The position numbers and the translations under genes were made by a program. A stretch of DNA of 64,000 bases from contig NZ_CP035503.1 of assembly GCF_006970865.1 (NCBI RefSeq), positions 4,229,001 through 4,293,000 of the forward strand, written 5' to 3'. This stretch comes from Rhodoferax sediminis. GTDB taxonomy: Bacteria; Pseudomonadota; Gammaproteobacteria; Burkholderiales; Burkholderiaceae_C. Below the pieces are notes generated by a model. The model ran no database searches, had not been told where the DNA came from, and saw nothing but the letters and a program-made list of their open reading frames with translations. Shown here piece by piece: positions 52,275 to 63,817 of the stretch. Each line of letters begins with the position of its first letter. Position 1 is the first letter of the stretch.

Positions 52275-53498
52275 ATGCAACGCACTCCGCTGCCCTCGAT
52301 CGAAACCGCCTATGGCTGGTGGCTCGCTGCCCTGACGTTGCTGATCGCCTCCATCGGATTCGGCGCGGCGACCTGCGTGCCCATCCTGCTCAAGCCTCTG
52401 TCGCGGGAGTGGGGCGCGAGCACGGCGGCGCTGGCCCTGGCCCACACCTTCATGCTGATAGGCGCGGGGTTCGGCGGGCTGGTGTTCGGCCGGATGCATG
52501 ACCGCTTCGGTTTTTTCCCGCTGGCAGTGATCGGCTCGCTGGCTACGGCCTCGGGTCTTGTTGCAGCCTCTTTCTCGCAAAGCATTGGCGGCTTGCACCT
52601 GGCCTTCGGCCTGCTGGTGGGTGCGTGCGGGCAGGGCATCTTTTTCAGCCCTCTGACGGCGGCCCTCAGTCGGTGGTTCGATCGCCATCGGCCACTGGCC
52701 GTCGCCATCGCGGCCGCCGGCCAGAGCGTGGGCGGTCTGCTGTTTCCACCCCTGCTGCGCATCGCGGCGCGCGACCATGGCTGGCGCGCTACGCTGCTCG
52801 GCTTCGGCGTCTTGGGCGGGGTGGTGCTGCTTGTCTGCGCCTTCGCATTCCGCAAGGCGCCGCCGCCCAGTGCGCGACAGCACCAGTCCAGCACGCAGGC
52901 GTGGGAGTCCAGTACTCGCCAGACACGCGGCCTCCGCGGGCCGAATGGCCTGTTGGCGAGTCTGGGCATTTGCCTGGGCCTGTCCAGCGTGGCCACCTTT
53001 CTGGTGATGGGCCACATCACCGCCGCCGGCGAAGAGCTGGGTGCCACGCCGGCCGCCGCAGCGGCGCTGCTTTCCGTCATGCTGGGCGCCAGCCTTGCCA
53101 CGCGCCTGGGCGTGGCGCAACTGAGCCTGCGACTGGGCCGCTATCGCGTGCTGGTCGCCGCATCAATGCTCCATGTGCTTGGCTTGCTCTGGCTGTCATT
53201 CAGCGGCGGCTATGCCGCCACGGCAATCGGCGTCGCACTGATCGGCCTGGGCTTCGGCGCGTACCTGCCCGGCTATGCCGTGCTCGCAGGCGAGCTGTTT
53301 CCTGCGAGCCAGGCCGGCAGGCGTATCGCCGAGATTTATTTCCTGGGCTTCATCGCAGCCGGCGCCGGCACCTGGGCCGGCGGACTGCTGCGCGACCACT
53401 CGGGAGACTATGGCCTCGCCTTTCGCGCCGCTGCGCTGTCGGGCGCAGCCGGCCTGGCGGGCTTGCTCGCGCAATGGCACACGCTGAAGAAGGTATGA
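52275..53498 (+). CDS. MFS transporter of the BMC locus
   Basis: This 407-residue 12-helix MFS protein has GWWLAALTLLIASIGFGAAT, GFGGLVFGRMHDRFGFFPL (loop 2-3) and SRWFDRHRPLAVAIAAAGQS, like the monocarboxylate/oxalate-type (OFA) group. It is divergent from the dioxygenase, so it probably imports the substrate or exports a product. The ATG at 52275 lies at the family start; AAGG lies upstream. Confidence 0.8.
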   Translation: MQRTPLPSIETAYGWWLAALTLLIASIGFGAATCVPILLKPLSREWGASTAALALAHTFMLIGAGFGGLVFGRMHDRFGFFPLAVIGSLATASGLVAASFSQSIGGLHLAFGLLVGACGQGIFFSPLTAALSRWFDRHRPLAVAIAAAGQSVGGLLFPPLLRIAARDHGWRATLLGFGVLGGVVLLVCAFAFRKAPPPSARQHQSSTQAWESSTRQTRGLRGPNGLLASLGICLGLSSVATFLVMGHITAAGEELGATPAAAAALLSVMLGASLATRLGVAQLSLRLGRYRVLVAASMLHVLGLLWLSFSGGYAATAIGVALIGLGFGAYLPGYAVLAGELFPASQAGRRIAEIYFLGFIAAGAGTWAGGLLRDHSGDYGLAFRAAALSGAAGLAGLLAQWHTLKKV

Positions 53499-53505
53499 AT
53501 GGCCC

Positions 53506-54417
53506 TCAACCGGTGCGCTTCTTTGCGCGCGGCACGCCGAACCACCCACTCACCAGCTCGATCGCCAGCGTGGCTGCCGGCCCCGGCGTGCGCCCACGCG
53601 TGTGCATGATGCAAGGGTAGGCATAGCGGTCGAAGGGTGTCGACACGCGCAGAACCGTCAGCGTATTGCGCCCAGCCAGTTCGTCGACCACCAGTTGCGG
53701 CACCAGCGCGATCAGTTGCGTGTTCTCGGCCAGTTCCGCCAGCACACGCATGTCGTCGCAGGTCAGCGTGGGGAAGTCCGCGAGGCCGTGGCCCTTGAAG
53801 CTCCGCAGCAGGTCGGGGGGCAGCGTCGGTGCGCCCGTGGTCTGATCTTTCAGGTCGGCCAGGGTCAGCCGGCCTGCGCGCCGTGCGAGTGCATGGTCAC
53901 GACGGGTCACCATTGCAATTTCCTGCTTGGACATCTGGATGACGCTGATCTCGTCCGGGTCGGCCGAATAGCGCGAATCGCCGACCACGAGGTCCAGCCG
54001 GTCTTGGCTGAGGAGTTCGAGCAGCAGGCCGGAGTTGGCGATCTCGACGCGCAGGCGCAGCTTCGGGTAGCGCGACACCATCTCGCGCATGACCGATGGC
54101 AACGCCGTCGCCGCCGCGAAAGGCCCGAAGCCGATGCCGATCTCGCCTTCCTCCAGGCCCTTGATGCGCCGCACCGATTCTTCCAGCGCACGGGCCTCGG
54201 CCGTCATCCGGCGGATGTGGTCGACGATGGGCTTGCTGTAGGCGGTGGGCACGATGCGGCCATAGGCGCGGTCCAGCAGCGGAATTCCCAGCTCGTCTTC
54301 CAGGGATTTCAGGCTGCGGCTCAAGGCTGGCTGCGACAGGTGCACGGCCTCGCATGCCTTGCGAAAGCTGCGGTTTTCCACCACGGCCAGGAAGTGGGCA
54401 AACTTGCGCAGGTTCAT
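53506..54417 (-). CDS. LysR-family transcriptional regulator
   Basis: 303 residues. N-terminal winged helix: LRKFAHFLAVVENRSFRKACEAVHLSQPALSRSL (written here as one family stretch in two parts: LRKFAHFLAVVENRSF and RKACEAVHLSQPALSRSL). A periplasmic-binding-like effector domain follows from residue 90 (EIGIGFGPFAAATALPSV). It is divergent from the ABC importer genes, whose promoter it probably controls, and lies 7 nt past the MFS stop on the other strand. Confidence 0.92.
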   Translation of the reverse strand: MNLRKFAHFLAVVENRSFRKACEAVHLSQPALSRSLKSLEDELGIPLLDRAYGRIVPTAYSKPIVDHIRRMTAEARALEESVRRIKGLEEGEIGIGFGPFAAATALPSVMREMVSRYPKLRLRVEIANSGLLLELLSQDRLDLVVGDSRYSADPDEISVIQMSKQEIAMVTRRDHALARRAGRLTLADLKDQTTGAPTLPPDLLRSFKGHGLADFPTLTCDDMRVLAELAENTQLIALVPQLVVDELAGRNTLTVLRVSTPFDRYAYPCIMHTRGRTPGPAATLAIELVSGWFGVPRAKKRTG

Positions 54418-54441
54418 GGTGAAACATTCGTAGTTGACTTG

Positions 54442-54474
54442 TGCCTAATTTTGCAGACACTGCATATAAATGCA
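54442..54474. promoter_or_regulatory. AT-rich inverted repeats between LysR and the importer, candidate LysR sites
   Basis: TGCCTAATTTTGCA (54442-54455) and TGCATATAAATGCA (54461-54474) are two adjoining TGC...GCA dyads just upstream of the lysR start. LysR regulators bind T-N11-A dyads in such positions. Confidence 0.5.
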
Positions 54475-54565
54475 AGAAAAAATGCAATAGACGCATAAAT
54501 AATCCATCCATACACTGGCGCCACGCCGGTCGAGCATTTGAACCGGCGATATATAGGAGACATTG

Positions 54566-55552
54566 ATGACGCGTTCACTTCCACGCTGGTTGCTGGCCAC
54601 CGCAATCACCCTCGCCACCTGCACCGCCGCACAGGCCCAGGCACCCACCATTCGCATCCAGGACTACCCCGGCATCATCGGCACGCTGGCGCGCGTGGCT
54701 GTCGAAAAGGGCTACTGCGCGAAGAATGGCATCCAGTGCACCCTCACGACCATCCCCGCCGCGCCGCTCGGCGTGCAGACGTTGATGGCCGGCGGCATCG
54801 AAGTCGCGCTGGCGCCTTCGGAAGTAGCGATCCAGTCGGTGGCCAGGGGTGCGGATCTCAAGATCGTGGGCGGCATGTTCAATGTCAACCCCTTCATGCT
54901 GATCGTCGGCCCGGGTCTGCTCGCCAGCGCCGACAAGGGCTACCCCGCGATCATGCAGGACCTCAAGGGCAAGAAGATTGGTGTCACGTCGCGCGGCGCC
55001 GGGCCGGAATTCCAAATCAAGACCATGCTGCGGTCGGCCGGACTGAAGGAGGATGACGTCACCTTCGTCGCGGTCGGTTCGCCCAACACCGGTTACCCCG
55101 CGCTGCTGAACAAGCAGGTCGATGCCGTGATGAGCTTCGTGCCCTTCGATGGCTTTTGCGACGTGCTCAAGACCTGCCGCATTGCCGTCCTGCCCGCCAA
55201 GGGCGAGGGGCCCAAGGTGCTGACCGACCTGAACGGTGCGGGCGGCCTCTACGTGATGCGGCGCGACTACACGGAAAAGAACCCCGTCGCCGTTGCGGCC
55301 TTCGTCAAAGCGCTGCACGAGGCCGAGCGCTTTACCGCGGACCCGGCCAACGGGGCCGAGCTGCTGCAGATCACGCTGAAGCACTACCGCATCGACATGC
55401 CCAAGGGCGACGAAATTCTCAAGAGTTCGCTCGAGCGCTTCCGCCCCAACATGGTCGTGGCCGTGAAGAAGGAGGCCGTGCAGGCCGCGGCCGACTACCT
55501 GCAGCAGACGGGGCAGCTTGAAAAAACCTTCGACGCCGCCCGCCTGTTCTGA
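54566..55552 (+). CDS. ABC transporter substrate-binding protein (TauA/SsuA/NMT1-like)
   Basis: 328 residues with a signal peptide (LPRWLLATAITLATCTAAQAQA). The mature protein has the NMT1/SsuA features VEKGYCAKNGIQCTL, GVQTLMAGGIEVALAP, LKGKKIGVTSRGAGPEFQIK and NKQVDAVMSF. The ligand is not readable; relatives bind sulfonates, nitrate or thiamine precursors. I prefer the ATG at 54566 over the TTG at 54563; AGGAGA precedes both. Confidence 0.88.
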   Translation: MTRSLPRWLLATAITLATCTAAQAQAPTIRIQDYPGIIGTLARVAVEKGYCAKNGIQCTLTTIPAAPLGVQTLMAGGIEVALAPSEVAIQSVARGADLKIVGGMFNVNPFMLIVGPGLLASADKGYPAIMQDLKGKKIGVTSRGAGPEFQIKTMLRSAGLKEDDVTFVAVGSPNTGYPALLNKQVDAVMSFVPFDGFCDVLKTCRIAVLPAKGEGPKVLTDLNGAGGLYVMRRDYTEKNPVAVAAFVKALHEAERFTADPANGAELLQITLKHYRIDMPKGDEILKSSLERFRPNMVVAVKKEAVQAAADYLQQTGQLEKTFDAARLF

Positions 55553-55559
55553 GCGCAGC

Positions 55560-56426
55560 ATGGGTTCCCTCATGGCCACAGTCCACCCCATATCGCGCTT
55601 CCCCACTGCCCACGCTTCCGCGGCGCCCGCCGCAGGCGCGGAGTCACCCATGCCAAGAACCGCCATCGCAGTGCACAAGCTCGAGCTCGCCTTCGGCGAG
55701 CGCAAGGTGATCGACGGCGTGTCCCTCGACATTCCCGAAGGCCAGTTCCTGTCCATCGTCGGTCCGAGCGGCTGCGGCAAGACCACCCTCCTCAACCTGC
55801 TGGCGGGCCTGATCGACGCGCCTTACCTGGGCACGCTGCGGCTGGGCGGCGCGGCGCCGCGGCTGGGCGACGAGCGCATTGCCTACATGCTGGCGCGCGA
55901 CTCGCTGCTGCCCTGGCGCAGCGCACTGGAGAACGCCAGCTACGGCATGCAAATCCGCGGCGTGCCGCCCCAGGCGCGCGAAGCCCGCGCACGCGACTTG
56001 CTCAAGCGCGTGGGTCTGGCCGGATTCGAGAACACTTACCCCAAGCATCTCTCGCACGGCATGCGCCAGCGCTGTGCCCTGGCCCGCACTTTCGCGCTCG
56101 ACGCGCCTTTCCTGCTGATGGACGAACCCTTTGGCGCGTTGGACGCACAGACCAAGCTGCAATTGGAGGAACTGCTGGTCGAGCTGTGGCAGCAGGAGCG
56201 ACGAACCGTCGTCTTCATCACCCACGACCTGGCCGAGGCCATCGCCATCTCTGACCGTGTGGTCGTGATGGGCGCGCGCCCCGGCCGCATCGTGGCCGAC
56301 CTGCCGATCGATCTGCCGCGCCCGCGCAGCGTGCGCGAGCTGCAGAAGGAGCCGCATTTTCACGAGCTCTACGCCAAGATCTGGCAAACCCTGGAACAAG
56401 GATGGAGGCATTCCGATGACGAATGA
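55560..56426 (+). CDS. ABC transporter ATPase (TauB/SsuB-like)
   Basis: 288 residues: Walker A GPSGCGKTTLL, signature LSHGMRQRCALARTF (LSHGM replaces the usual LSGGM), Walker B FLLMDEPFGALDAQTK, H-loop ITHDLAEA. It powers import by the permease encoded next, which it overlaps by 11 bases. The ~45 residues before the domain are Ala/Pro/Ser-rich, so the true start may be later, at 55572 or 55650. Confidence 0.9.
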   Translation: MGSLMATVHPISRFPTAHASAAPAAGAESPMPRTAIAVHKLELAFGERKVIDGVSLDIPEGQFLSIVGPSGCGKTTLLNLLAGLIDAPYLGTLRLGGAAPRLGDERIAYMLARDSLLPWRSALENASYGMQIRGVPPQAREARARDLLKRVGLAGFENTYPKHLSHGMRQRCALARTFALDAPFLLMDEPFGALDAQTKLQLEELLVELWQQERRTVVFITHDLAEAIAISDRVVVMGARPGRIVADLPIDLPRPRSVRELQKEPHFHELYAKIWQTLEQGWRHSDDE

Positions 56427-57198
56427 AATCAAACGGTCGGCTGGCACGAGAATGCTCACCGGTGTGGTCCAGCATGGTTGTCTGCTGGCCGTGCTGCTCG
56501 GACTGTGGGAATACGCTGCGCGCAACGGCAAGGTCGACCCCTCCTTCTTCGGCCAGCCCTCCGGCATCGCGCAGTTTCTGTGGTCCAACGTGGTGGTGTC
56601 GCCCAAGCTCTGGATAGAACTCGGCTGGACTTTGCTGGGCACCTTCGCGTCCTTCGTGCTGGGCAGCATCGCGGCCTTGTTGACGGGGCTGCTGTTCGTC
56701 TCGATGCCGCGCGTGGAGCGCTTCGTCGATCCTTACCTGTCGGCCATCAACGCCATGCCACGCATTGCGCTGGCGCCGCTGTTCATCCTGTGGTTCGGGC
56801 TGGGCGTGTCCTCCAAGATCGCGATTGGCTTCTCGCTGGTTTTTTTCATCGTGCTGTCCAGCACGGTGGCCGGCATGCGGGGCCTGAACCAGGACCACCT
56901 GACCCTCACGCGCACACTGGGCGCGAAGCCGTTCCAGATGTTCGTCTTCGTCACCCTGCCGGGGGCGGTGCCGGTGATCTTCTCCGGCCTGCGATTGGGG
57001 CTGATCTACGCGATGCTGGGCGTGGTCGGCGGCGAGATCATTGCCGCCGAACACGGGTTGGGCCAGACCCTGGCCTATCTCGGCTCCACCTTCAACATGA
57101 ATGGCGTGATGGGTGTGCTGCTGGTGCTGTCGCTGCTGGGCATGGGCGTGATCTGGTTGATGACCGCCCTCGAGAGGCGCCTGCTGCGCTGGCAATGA
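56416..57198 (+). CDS. ABC transporter permease (TauC/SsuC-like)
   Basis: 260 residues, six helices of the BPD_transp_1 fold: LTGVVQHGCLLAVLLGLWEYAA at the start, AMPRIALAPLFILWFGLGVSSKI and GLRLGLIYAMLGVVGGEIIAAEHGLG (given as conserved landmarks). It forms the inner-membrane channel with the ATPase and binding protein upstream. Confidence 0.9.
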   Translation: MTNEIKRSAGTRMLTGVVQHGCLLAVLLGLWEYAARNGKVDPSFFGQPSGIAQFLWSNVVVSPKLWIELGWTLLGTFASFVLGSIAALLTGLLFVSMPRVERFVDPYLSAINAMPRIALAPLFILWFGLGVSSKIAIGFSLVFFIVLSSTVAGMRGLNQDHLTLTRTLGAKPFQMFVFVTLPGAVPVIFSGLRLGLIYAMLGVVGGEIIAAEHGLGQTLAYLGSTFNMNGVMGVLLVLSLLGMGVIWLMTALERRLLRWQ

Positions 57199-58265
57199 AG
57201 TCGGCCGTTGCACCCGCGGGCCGCCGCGTGCGGGTGGCCATCCTGGCACCCGAGCACGCCCTGGGCTGGACCATCATGGGCCCGGCCGACATGCTTCACA
57301 GCGCGGGCACGCTGTGGGCCTCGCTGCAGGGCGAACCGGATGCGGTAAACCGTTTCGAAGTGGCCATCGTGGGCCGTTCGAGTCAGCCCGTGGTCTGCTT
57401 CCAGGGCCTGCGGCTGATGCCGGATATCCTGCTCGGCGATGCCGGCTACGAGCCCGACGTCATCATCGTGCCGGCGCTGTTCGAAGAATCGGTGCGCTTC
57501 GGGCGTTCGGGCTGGTCCACGCCCTGGCGCCCCTTCGTCGAATGGATCAAGGCGCGGCACGCGCGCGGCGCCTTCGTGGCGGCGATTTCCACCGGCGTCG
57601 CCTTGCTGGCGGAAACCGCGCTGCTGGACGGCCACAGGGCGACCACGCACTGGGCGATGATGGAAGCCATGGCGGCCAACTACCGCCGCATCGAATTCGT
57701 GCACCAGAACGGCTTGCAGTCCGCCGGGGCGGGCTCCCGGCTGGTGACCACCGCGGCGGGCACCGCCTGGCAATCCCTTGTGCTGCTGCTGGTCGCGAGG
57801 TTCGCCGGCGCGCAGCAGTCGATCGAATTGGCGCGCCTGTTCTCGACCCAGTCCCTGGCCGACCAGGGCAAGCGTGGCTGTCCCGGTTTTGTGCCGCCCA
57901 GCGACCACGGCGACGCCCAGGTGCTGCGCGCCCAGCGCGCCATCGCCGGCAATTTCGAGCATGCCGACGCGCTGGTGGATGCAATGGAAAAGGCGTCCAT
58001 GACGCGCCGTACCTTCGAACGCCGCTTTCGGGCAGCGACCGGCTATTCGCCACTCGCTTACCTGCAGGAGGTGCGCATGCAGCGCGCCCGGCATCTGCTG
58101 GATTCCACCGTGCACGGCGTGGACGAGGTCGCGGGCTTCGTGGGCTACGGCGACGTAGCGCACTTCCGCAGCCTGTTCACGAGAATGTCCGGCATGACAC
58201 CCAGCCACTACCGCGAGGCCTTCGGGATGGGGGGCATGCTGGAGATGGCGCAGGAGGTGTTGTAG
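57195..58265 (+). CDS. GlxA-type AraC-family regulator (DJ-1/PfpI domain)
   Basis: 356 residues: N-terminal DJ-1/PfpI-like domain (VRVAILAPEHALGWTIMGPADML, PDVIIVPALFEES, VAAISTGVALLAETALLDG), where the usual nucleophile Cys is Ser/Thr, followed by a two-helix-turn-helix AraC domain (SMTRRTFERRFRAATGYSP, VGYGDVAHFRSLFTRMSGMTP). It overlaps the permease stop as ATGA. It is probably a second activator of the locus, sensing a small molecule by its N-terminal domain. Confidence 0.87.
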   Translation: MKSAVAPAGRRVRVAILAPEHALGWTIMGPADMLHSAGTLWASLQGEPDAVNRFEVAIVGRSSQPVVCFQGLRLMPDILLGDAGYEPDVIIVPALFEESVRFGRSGWSTPWRPFVEWIKARHARGAFVAAISTGVALLAETALLDGHRATTHWAMMEAMAANYRRIEFVHQNGLQSAGAGSRLVTTAAGTAWQSLVLLLVARFAGAQQSIELARLFSTQSLADQGKRGCPGFVPPSDHGDAQVLRAQRAIAGNFEHADALVDAMEKASMTRRTFERRFRAATGYSPLAYLQEVRMQRARHLLDSTVHGVDEVAGFVGYGDVAHFRSLFTRMSGMTPSHYREAFGMGGMLEMAQEVL

Positions 58266-58291
58266 CGCGCAATATGGCGTTGCGAGCACAT

Positions 58292-58352
58292 TTTATTTTC
58301 GAAAAAAGGCCTTGCAGCCCTTATGTGGTCTGCACAGTCAGCTATGAAAACT
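58292..58352 (+). repeat. Dispersed ~50-bp intergenic repeat
   Basis: TTCGAAAAAAGGCCTTGCAG, CCCTTATGTGG, then CAGCTATGAAAACTGTAG. It lies between the GlxA-like gene and the right 27-bp repeat. Confidence 0.7.
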
Positions 58353-58382
58353 GTAGTCCCTCGCCTGTGCACGGCGCGCGCA

Positions 58383-58409
58383 GGCGTTACGGCCGTTCCT
58401 CGCGCCCGC
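58383..58409 (+). repeat. 27-bp direct repeat, right copy
   Basis: Identical to 47043-47069. It includes the stop and last five codons (REERP) of the pirin gene, so the left copy repeats the 3' end of that gene. Confidence 0.75.
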
Positions 58410-59430
58410 CGGGGTGTTTCGCAAAGCGCGCCGGGTCGCGCCCGTGCACCGGGGCATCGTCGGCAAACGACCAGCCGCCGAACTGCGTGCGGCGGTAGTC
58501 GTCCATGGTCTGCGCGATCTCGGCCTGCGTGTTCATCACGAACGGGCCGTATTGCACCACGGGCTCGCCTATCGGGCAGCCCTGCAGCAGCAGCAACTCC
58601 GCGACCTCGCCGCCGCTGTTGACCAGTTCGACCGCCGCATCGGCACGCACCTCGATGGCCGCGTGGCTCGCCACCGGCTGACCGGCCACGGTAATGGACG
58701 CGCCCTTGAAGAAGTACAGGCTGCGCCGCGTGCCCTCACCTCTCGCGGCGGGCACGGTCCAGCGTGCGCCGGGCGCCATGCGCAGGGTCCAGATCGCTAC
58801 ATCGGCATCGGCCTGCGCGGCCCAGGAGTCGGGCGGCGGGGCCAGCGGGTCCGCCACGGCGGCGCCGGCGTTCGGGTCCTGCAGCCGGCCCGCGATCACG
58901 GCGACCTCGGTCGTGCGGCCTTCGGCGTCCTTGGCGATCAGGCGCGGAATGTCCTGCGACCAGAACATGGTGAAGTGCGGGTCGGCCATTTTGCTGCGGG
59001 CGGGCAGGTTCAGCCAGATCTGGAACAGCTCCAGCGGATTCGGCTGCTCCTGCTCCAGCAGCGGAAACATTTCGGAATGCACCACGCCGCGGCCGGCCGT
59101 GAGCCACTGCACATCACCCCGGCCAAAGCGCGCGGTGGCGCCGAGCGAGTCGGAATGGTCGATCAGGCCCTTGCGCACGATGGTCACGGTCTCGAAGCCG
59201 CGGTGCGGGTGCGGCGGAAAGCCCGGCACCGTGCTGCCGTGGTACATGCTCCAGCCGTCCTTGCGGCTGAAGTCCTGCCCGATGTCACGCCCCGCCAGCG
59301 ACGCGTCCGGGCCCATCTGCGCATTGCCGCGCGGATAGGCGTCGTCGTGGTAGACGCAAAACAGGAAGGGGTCGATGGTTTCCCACGGAAAACCAAGCGG
59401 CTTGAGGTGCAGGATCGGGCTGGTGGACAT
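58387..59430 (-). CDS. Pirin family protein
   Basis: 347 residues, two cupin domains. The N-terminal metal-binding residues are in FPPHPHRGFETVT and GVVHSE, as in bacterial pirins and quercetinases. The C-terminal cupin has RRSLYFFKGASITV and LLLQGCPIGEPVVQYGPFVMNT. Function varies in the family (quercetin 2,3-dioxygenase activity in YhhW). The start at 59430 begins STSPILHLKPL. Confidence 0.9.
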   Translation of the reverse strand: MSTSPILHLKPLGFPWETIDPFLFCVYHDDAYPRGNAQMGPDASLAGRDIGQDFSRKDGWSMYHGSTVPGFPPHPHRGFETVTIVRKGLIDHSDSLGATARFGRGDVQWLTAGRGVVHSEMFPLLEQEQPNPLELFQIWLNLPARSKMADPHFTMFWSQDIPRLIAKDAEGRTTEVAVIAGRLQDPNAGAAVADPLAPPPDSWAAQADADVAIWTLRMAPGARWTVPAARGEGTRRSLYFFKGASITVAGQPVASHAAIEVRADAAVELVNSGGEVAELLLLQGCPIGEPVVQYGPFVMNTQAEIAQTMDDYRRTQFGGWSFADDAPVHGRDPARFAKHPGGREERP

Positions 59431-59567
59431 GGCGAGGCGCTTTCTTGGCAGGAGGTTCGCAAAGAATACAGGTGCGGTTGTTTCGCGTCTTTTCAAGCAC
59501 CGGGGCGGCCCCTGCTGGGCGCGGGACAGAGGGCCTGCAGCGGTCGCCTGCCTTACCTTATCGCTAC

Positions 59568-59627
59568 TAAATCAATAGCTACCTGCGCATACCGATCAAG
59601 GGCTACAGGCCCTTTTGTCATAATAAA
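59568..59627 (-). repeat. Dispersed ~50-bp intergenic repeat, inverted copy
   Basis: On the minus strand: TGACAAAAGGGCCTGTAGCC, CTTGAT, a variable middle, then GGTAGCTATTGATTTAGTAG. It lies directly upstream of the MFS start at 59631. Confidence 0.7.
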
Positions 59628-59630
59628 GTG

Positions 59631-60863
59631 ATGAGAACCACGGCTGCCGCCTCCGCCTACAACCGCCGCCTGGTCGGCTGGCTGTCGCTGGCGCAACTGG
59701 TCAGCTGGGGCAGCGTGTTCTATGGCTTCTCGCTGCTGCTGGAGCCGGTCGAGCGCGACCTCGGGCTGACGCGCGCCCAGACCTCGCTGGCCTTCAGCCT
59801 GGCGCTGATGGCCGAGGGGCTGCTGGCCTACCCGGTGGGCCGCTGGATCGACCGCGGCCACGAGCGCATCGTGATGACCGGCGGCTCGCTGCTGATTGCC
59901 GGGTGCCTGCTGCTGCACAGTTTCGTGACCGGCATGGCGGGTTTCTACGCGGTGTGGATCGGCCTGGGCGCGGGCCTGTCGGCCACCTTGTACACGCCGG
60001 TTTTTGCGGTGGTGACGCGGCGCTTTCCGCATGACTTTCGCCGCGCCATCATCACGCTGACCTTTCTGGGCGGGCTGGCCAGCACGGTGTTCATTCCGCT
60101 CACGGACGCGCTGATCACCCACCTGGGCTGGCGCCACGCGCTGTGGGTGCTGGCCGCCTTTCACCTGCTGCTGTGCGCGCCGCTGCATGCCGTGGTGCTG
60201 CGCGGCGCACCGAGGCAGGCCGCGGCGTCAAGCCACAACGCACCGCCCGCGCCGCTGGGGCATTACCTGCGCAGCGCGCCGTTTTTGCTGATCGGCCTTT
60301 TTGTGATGCTGATGATGGGCGTGACCGCCGCGCTGCCGGCCCACATGGTGAGCCTGCTGCGCGACAACGGCATGAGCGACTTCTGGGTCGTGGCCGTGCC
60401 CGCCGCCATCGGGCTGATCCAGGTGCTGGGGCGCTTGCTGCTGTATTTTTTCGAGCGCCACTTCGACCTGCATCTGGCGAACCGGCTGATTCCCTGCCTG
60501 GTGCCGCTGGGCCTTGCGGCGCTGCTGGCGGCGCCGCTGGCCGGCGGCGGTCACGGCACGGCCGCATTGCTGCTGGTGATGCTGTTTGTGGCGCTCTACG
60601 GCATCGGCAACGGCATGCTCACGATCGTGAAGGGCACGGCCGTCGCCCAGTACGTCAACCGCGAGCATGTGGCCTCGCTGAACGGCGCCCTCGGCGTGCC
60701 GCAGGCCGTCGCGCGGGCGCTGGCGCCGCTGGCGCTGGGCCTGCTGTGGCGCCCCGGCGTGGGCTACACCTACGGCCTGTGGCTGCTGCTGGTCGCCAGC
60801 ATGGTGGCGGTGCTGGCCCTGCTGCTGGCGCAGCGGCGCGCCCTGGCCGGCGCACGGGCCTAG
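59631..60863 (+). CDS. MFS transporter
   Basis: 410 residues, 12 helices: LVGWLSLAQLVSWGSVFYGF, AEGLLAYPVGRWIDRGHER, then the second half from FLLIGLFVMLMMGVTAALPA. It is convergent with metH. A GTG at 59628 lies next to the ATG at 59631; either may be used. The preceding repeat leaves little room for a promoter. No substrate can be named. Confidence 0.82.
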   Translation: MRTTAAASAYNRRLVGWLSLAQLVSWGSVFYGFSLLLEPVERDLGLTRAQTSLAFSLALMAEGLLAYPVGRWIDRGHERIVMTGGSLLIAGCLLLHSFVTGMAGFYAVWIGLGAGLSATLYTPVFAVVTRRFPHDFRRAIITLTFLGGLASTVFIPLTDALITHLGWRHALWVLAAFHLLLCAPLHAVVLRGAPRQAAASSHNAPPAPLGHYLRSAPFLLIGLFVMLMMGVTAALPAHMVSLLRDNGMSDFWVVAVPAAIGLIQVLGRLLLYFFERHFDLHLANRLIPCLVPLGLAALLAAPLAGGGHGTAALLLVMLFVALYGIGNGMLTIVKGTAVAQYVNREHVASLNGALGVPQAVARALAPLALGLLWRPGVGYTYGLWLLLVASMVAVLALLLAQRRALAGARA

Positions 60864-60885
60864 CCACGACGGCCGGCGCACGCGC

Positions 60886-63624
<2,739 letters not shown>

Positions 63625-63676
63625 GGCTCACCTTGTGTCTGCGCTGACCCCCTGGTTGCAGGGCCAGCCGTTGATA

Positions 63677-63762
63677 CCGGTGAGCGTCGTTGATCGGGCT
63701 GGATCCTGCTCAAGCCTGGCGGGCCGGCCATGGTGCCGGTTCGCTGCAACGCTCCTTGAGTT
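63677..63762 (-). ncRNA. SAH riboswitch upstream of metH
   Basis: Minus-strand landmarks in order: CTCAAGGAGCGTTGCAGCG, then CGCCAGGCTTGAG (pairing with CTCAAG to close P1), then CAACGACGCTCACCGG (pairing with GAGCGTTG, pseudoknot). This is the S-adenosylhomocysteine riboswitch pattern. SAH binding should turn metH expression on, since MetH removes homocysteine made from SAH. Confidence 0.85.
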
Positions 63763-63817
63763 ACCATGATTTTAATCGGGTCCGGCAGTTTGGGCTCGCG
63801 GCACCACTGGCGTAACC

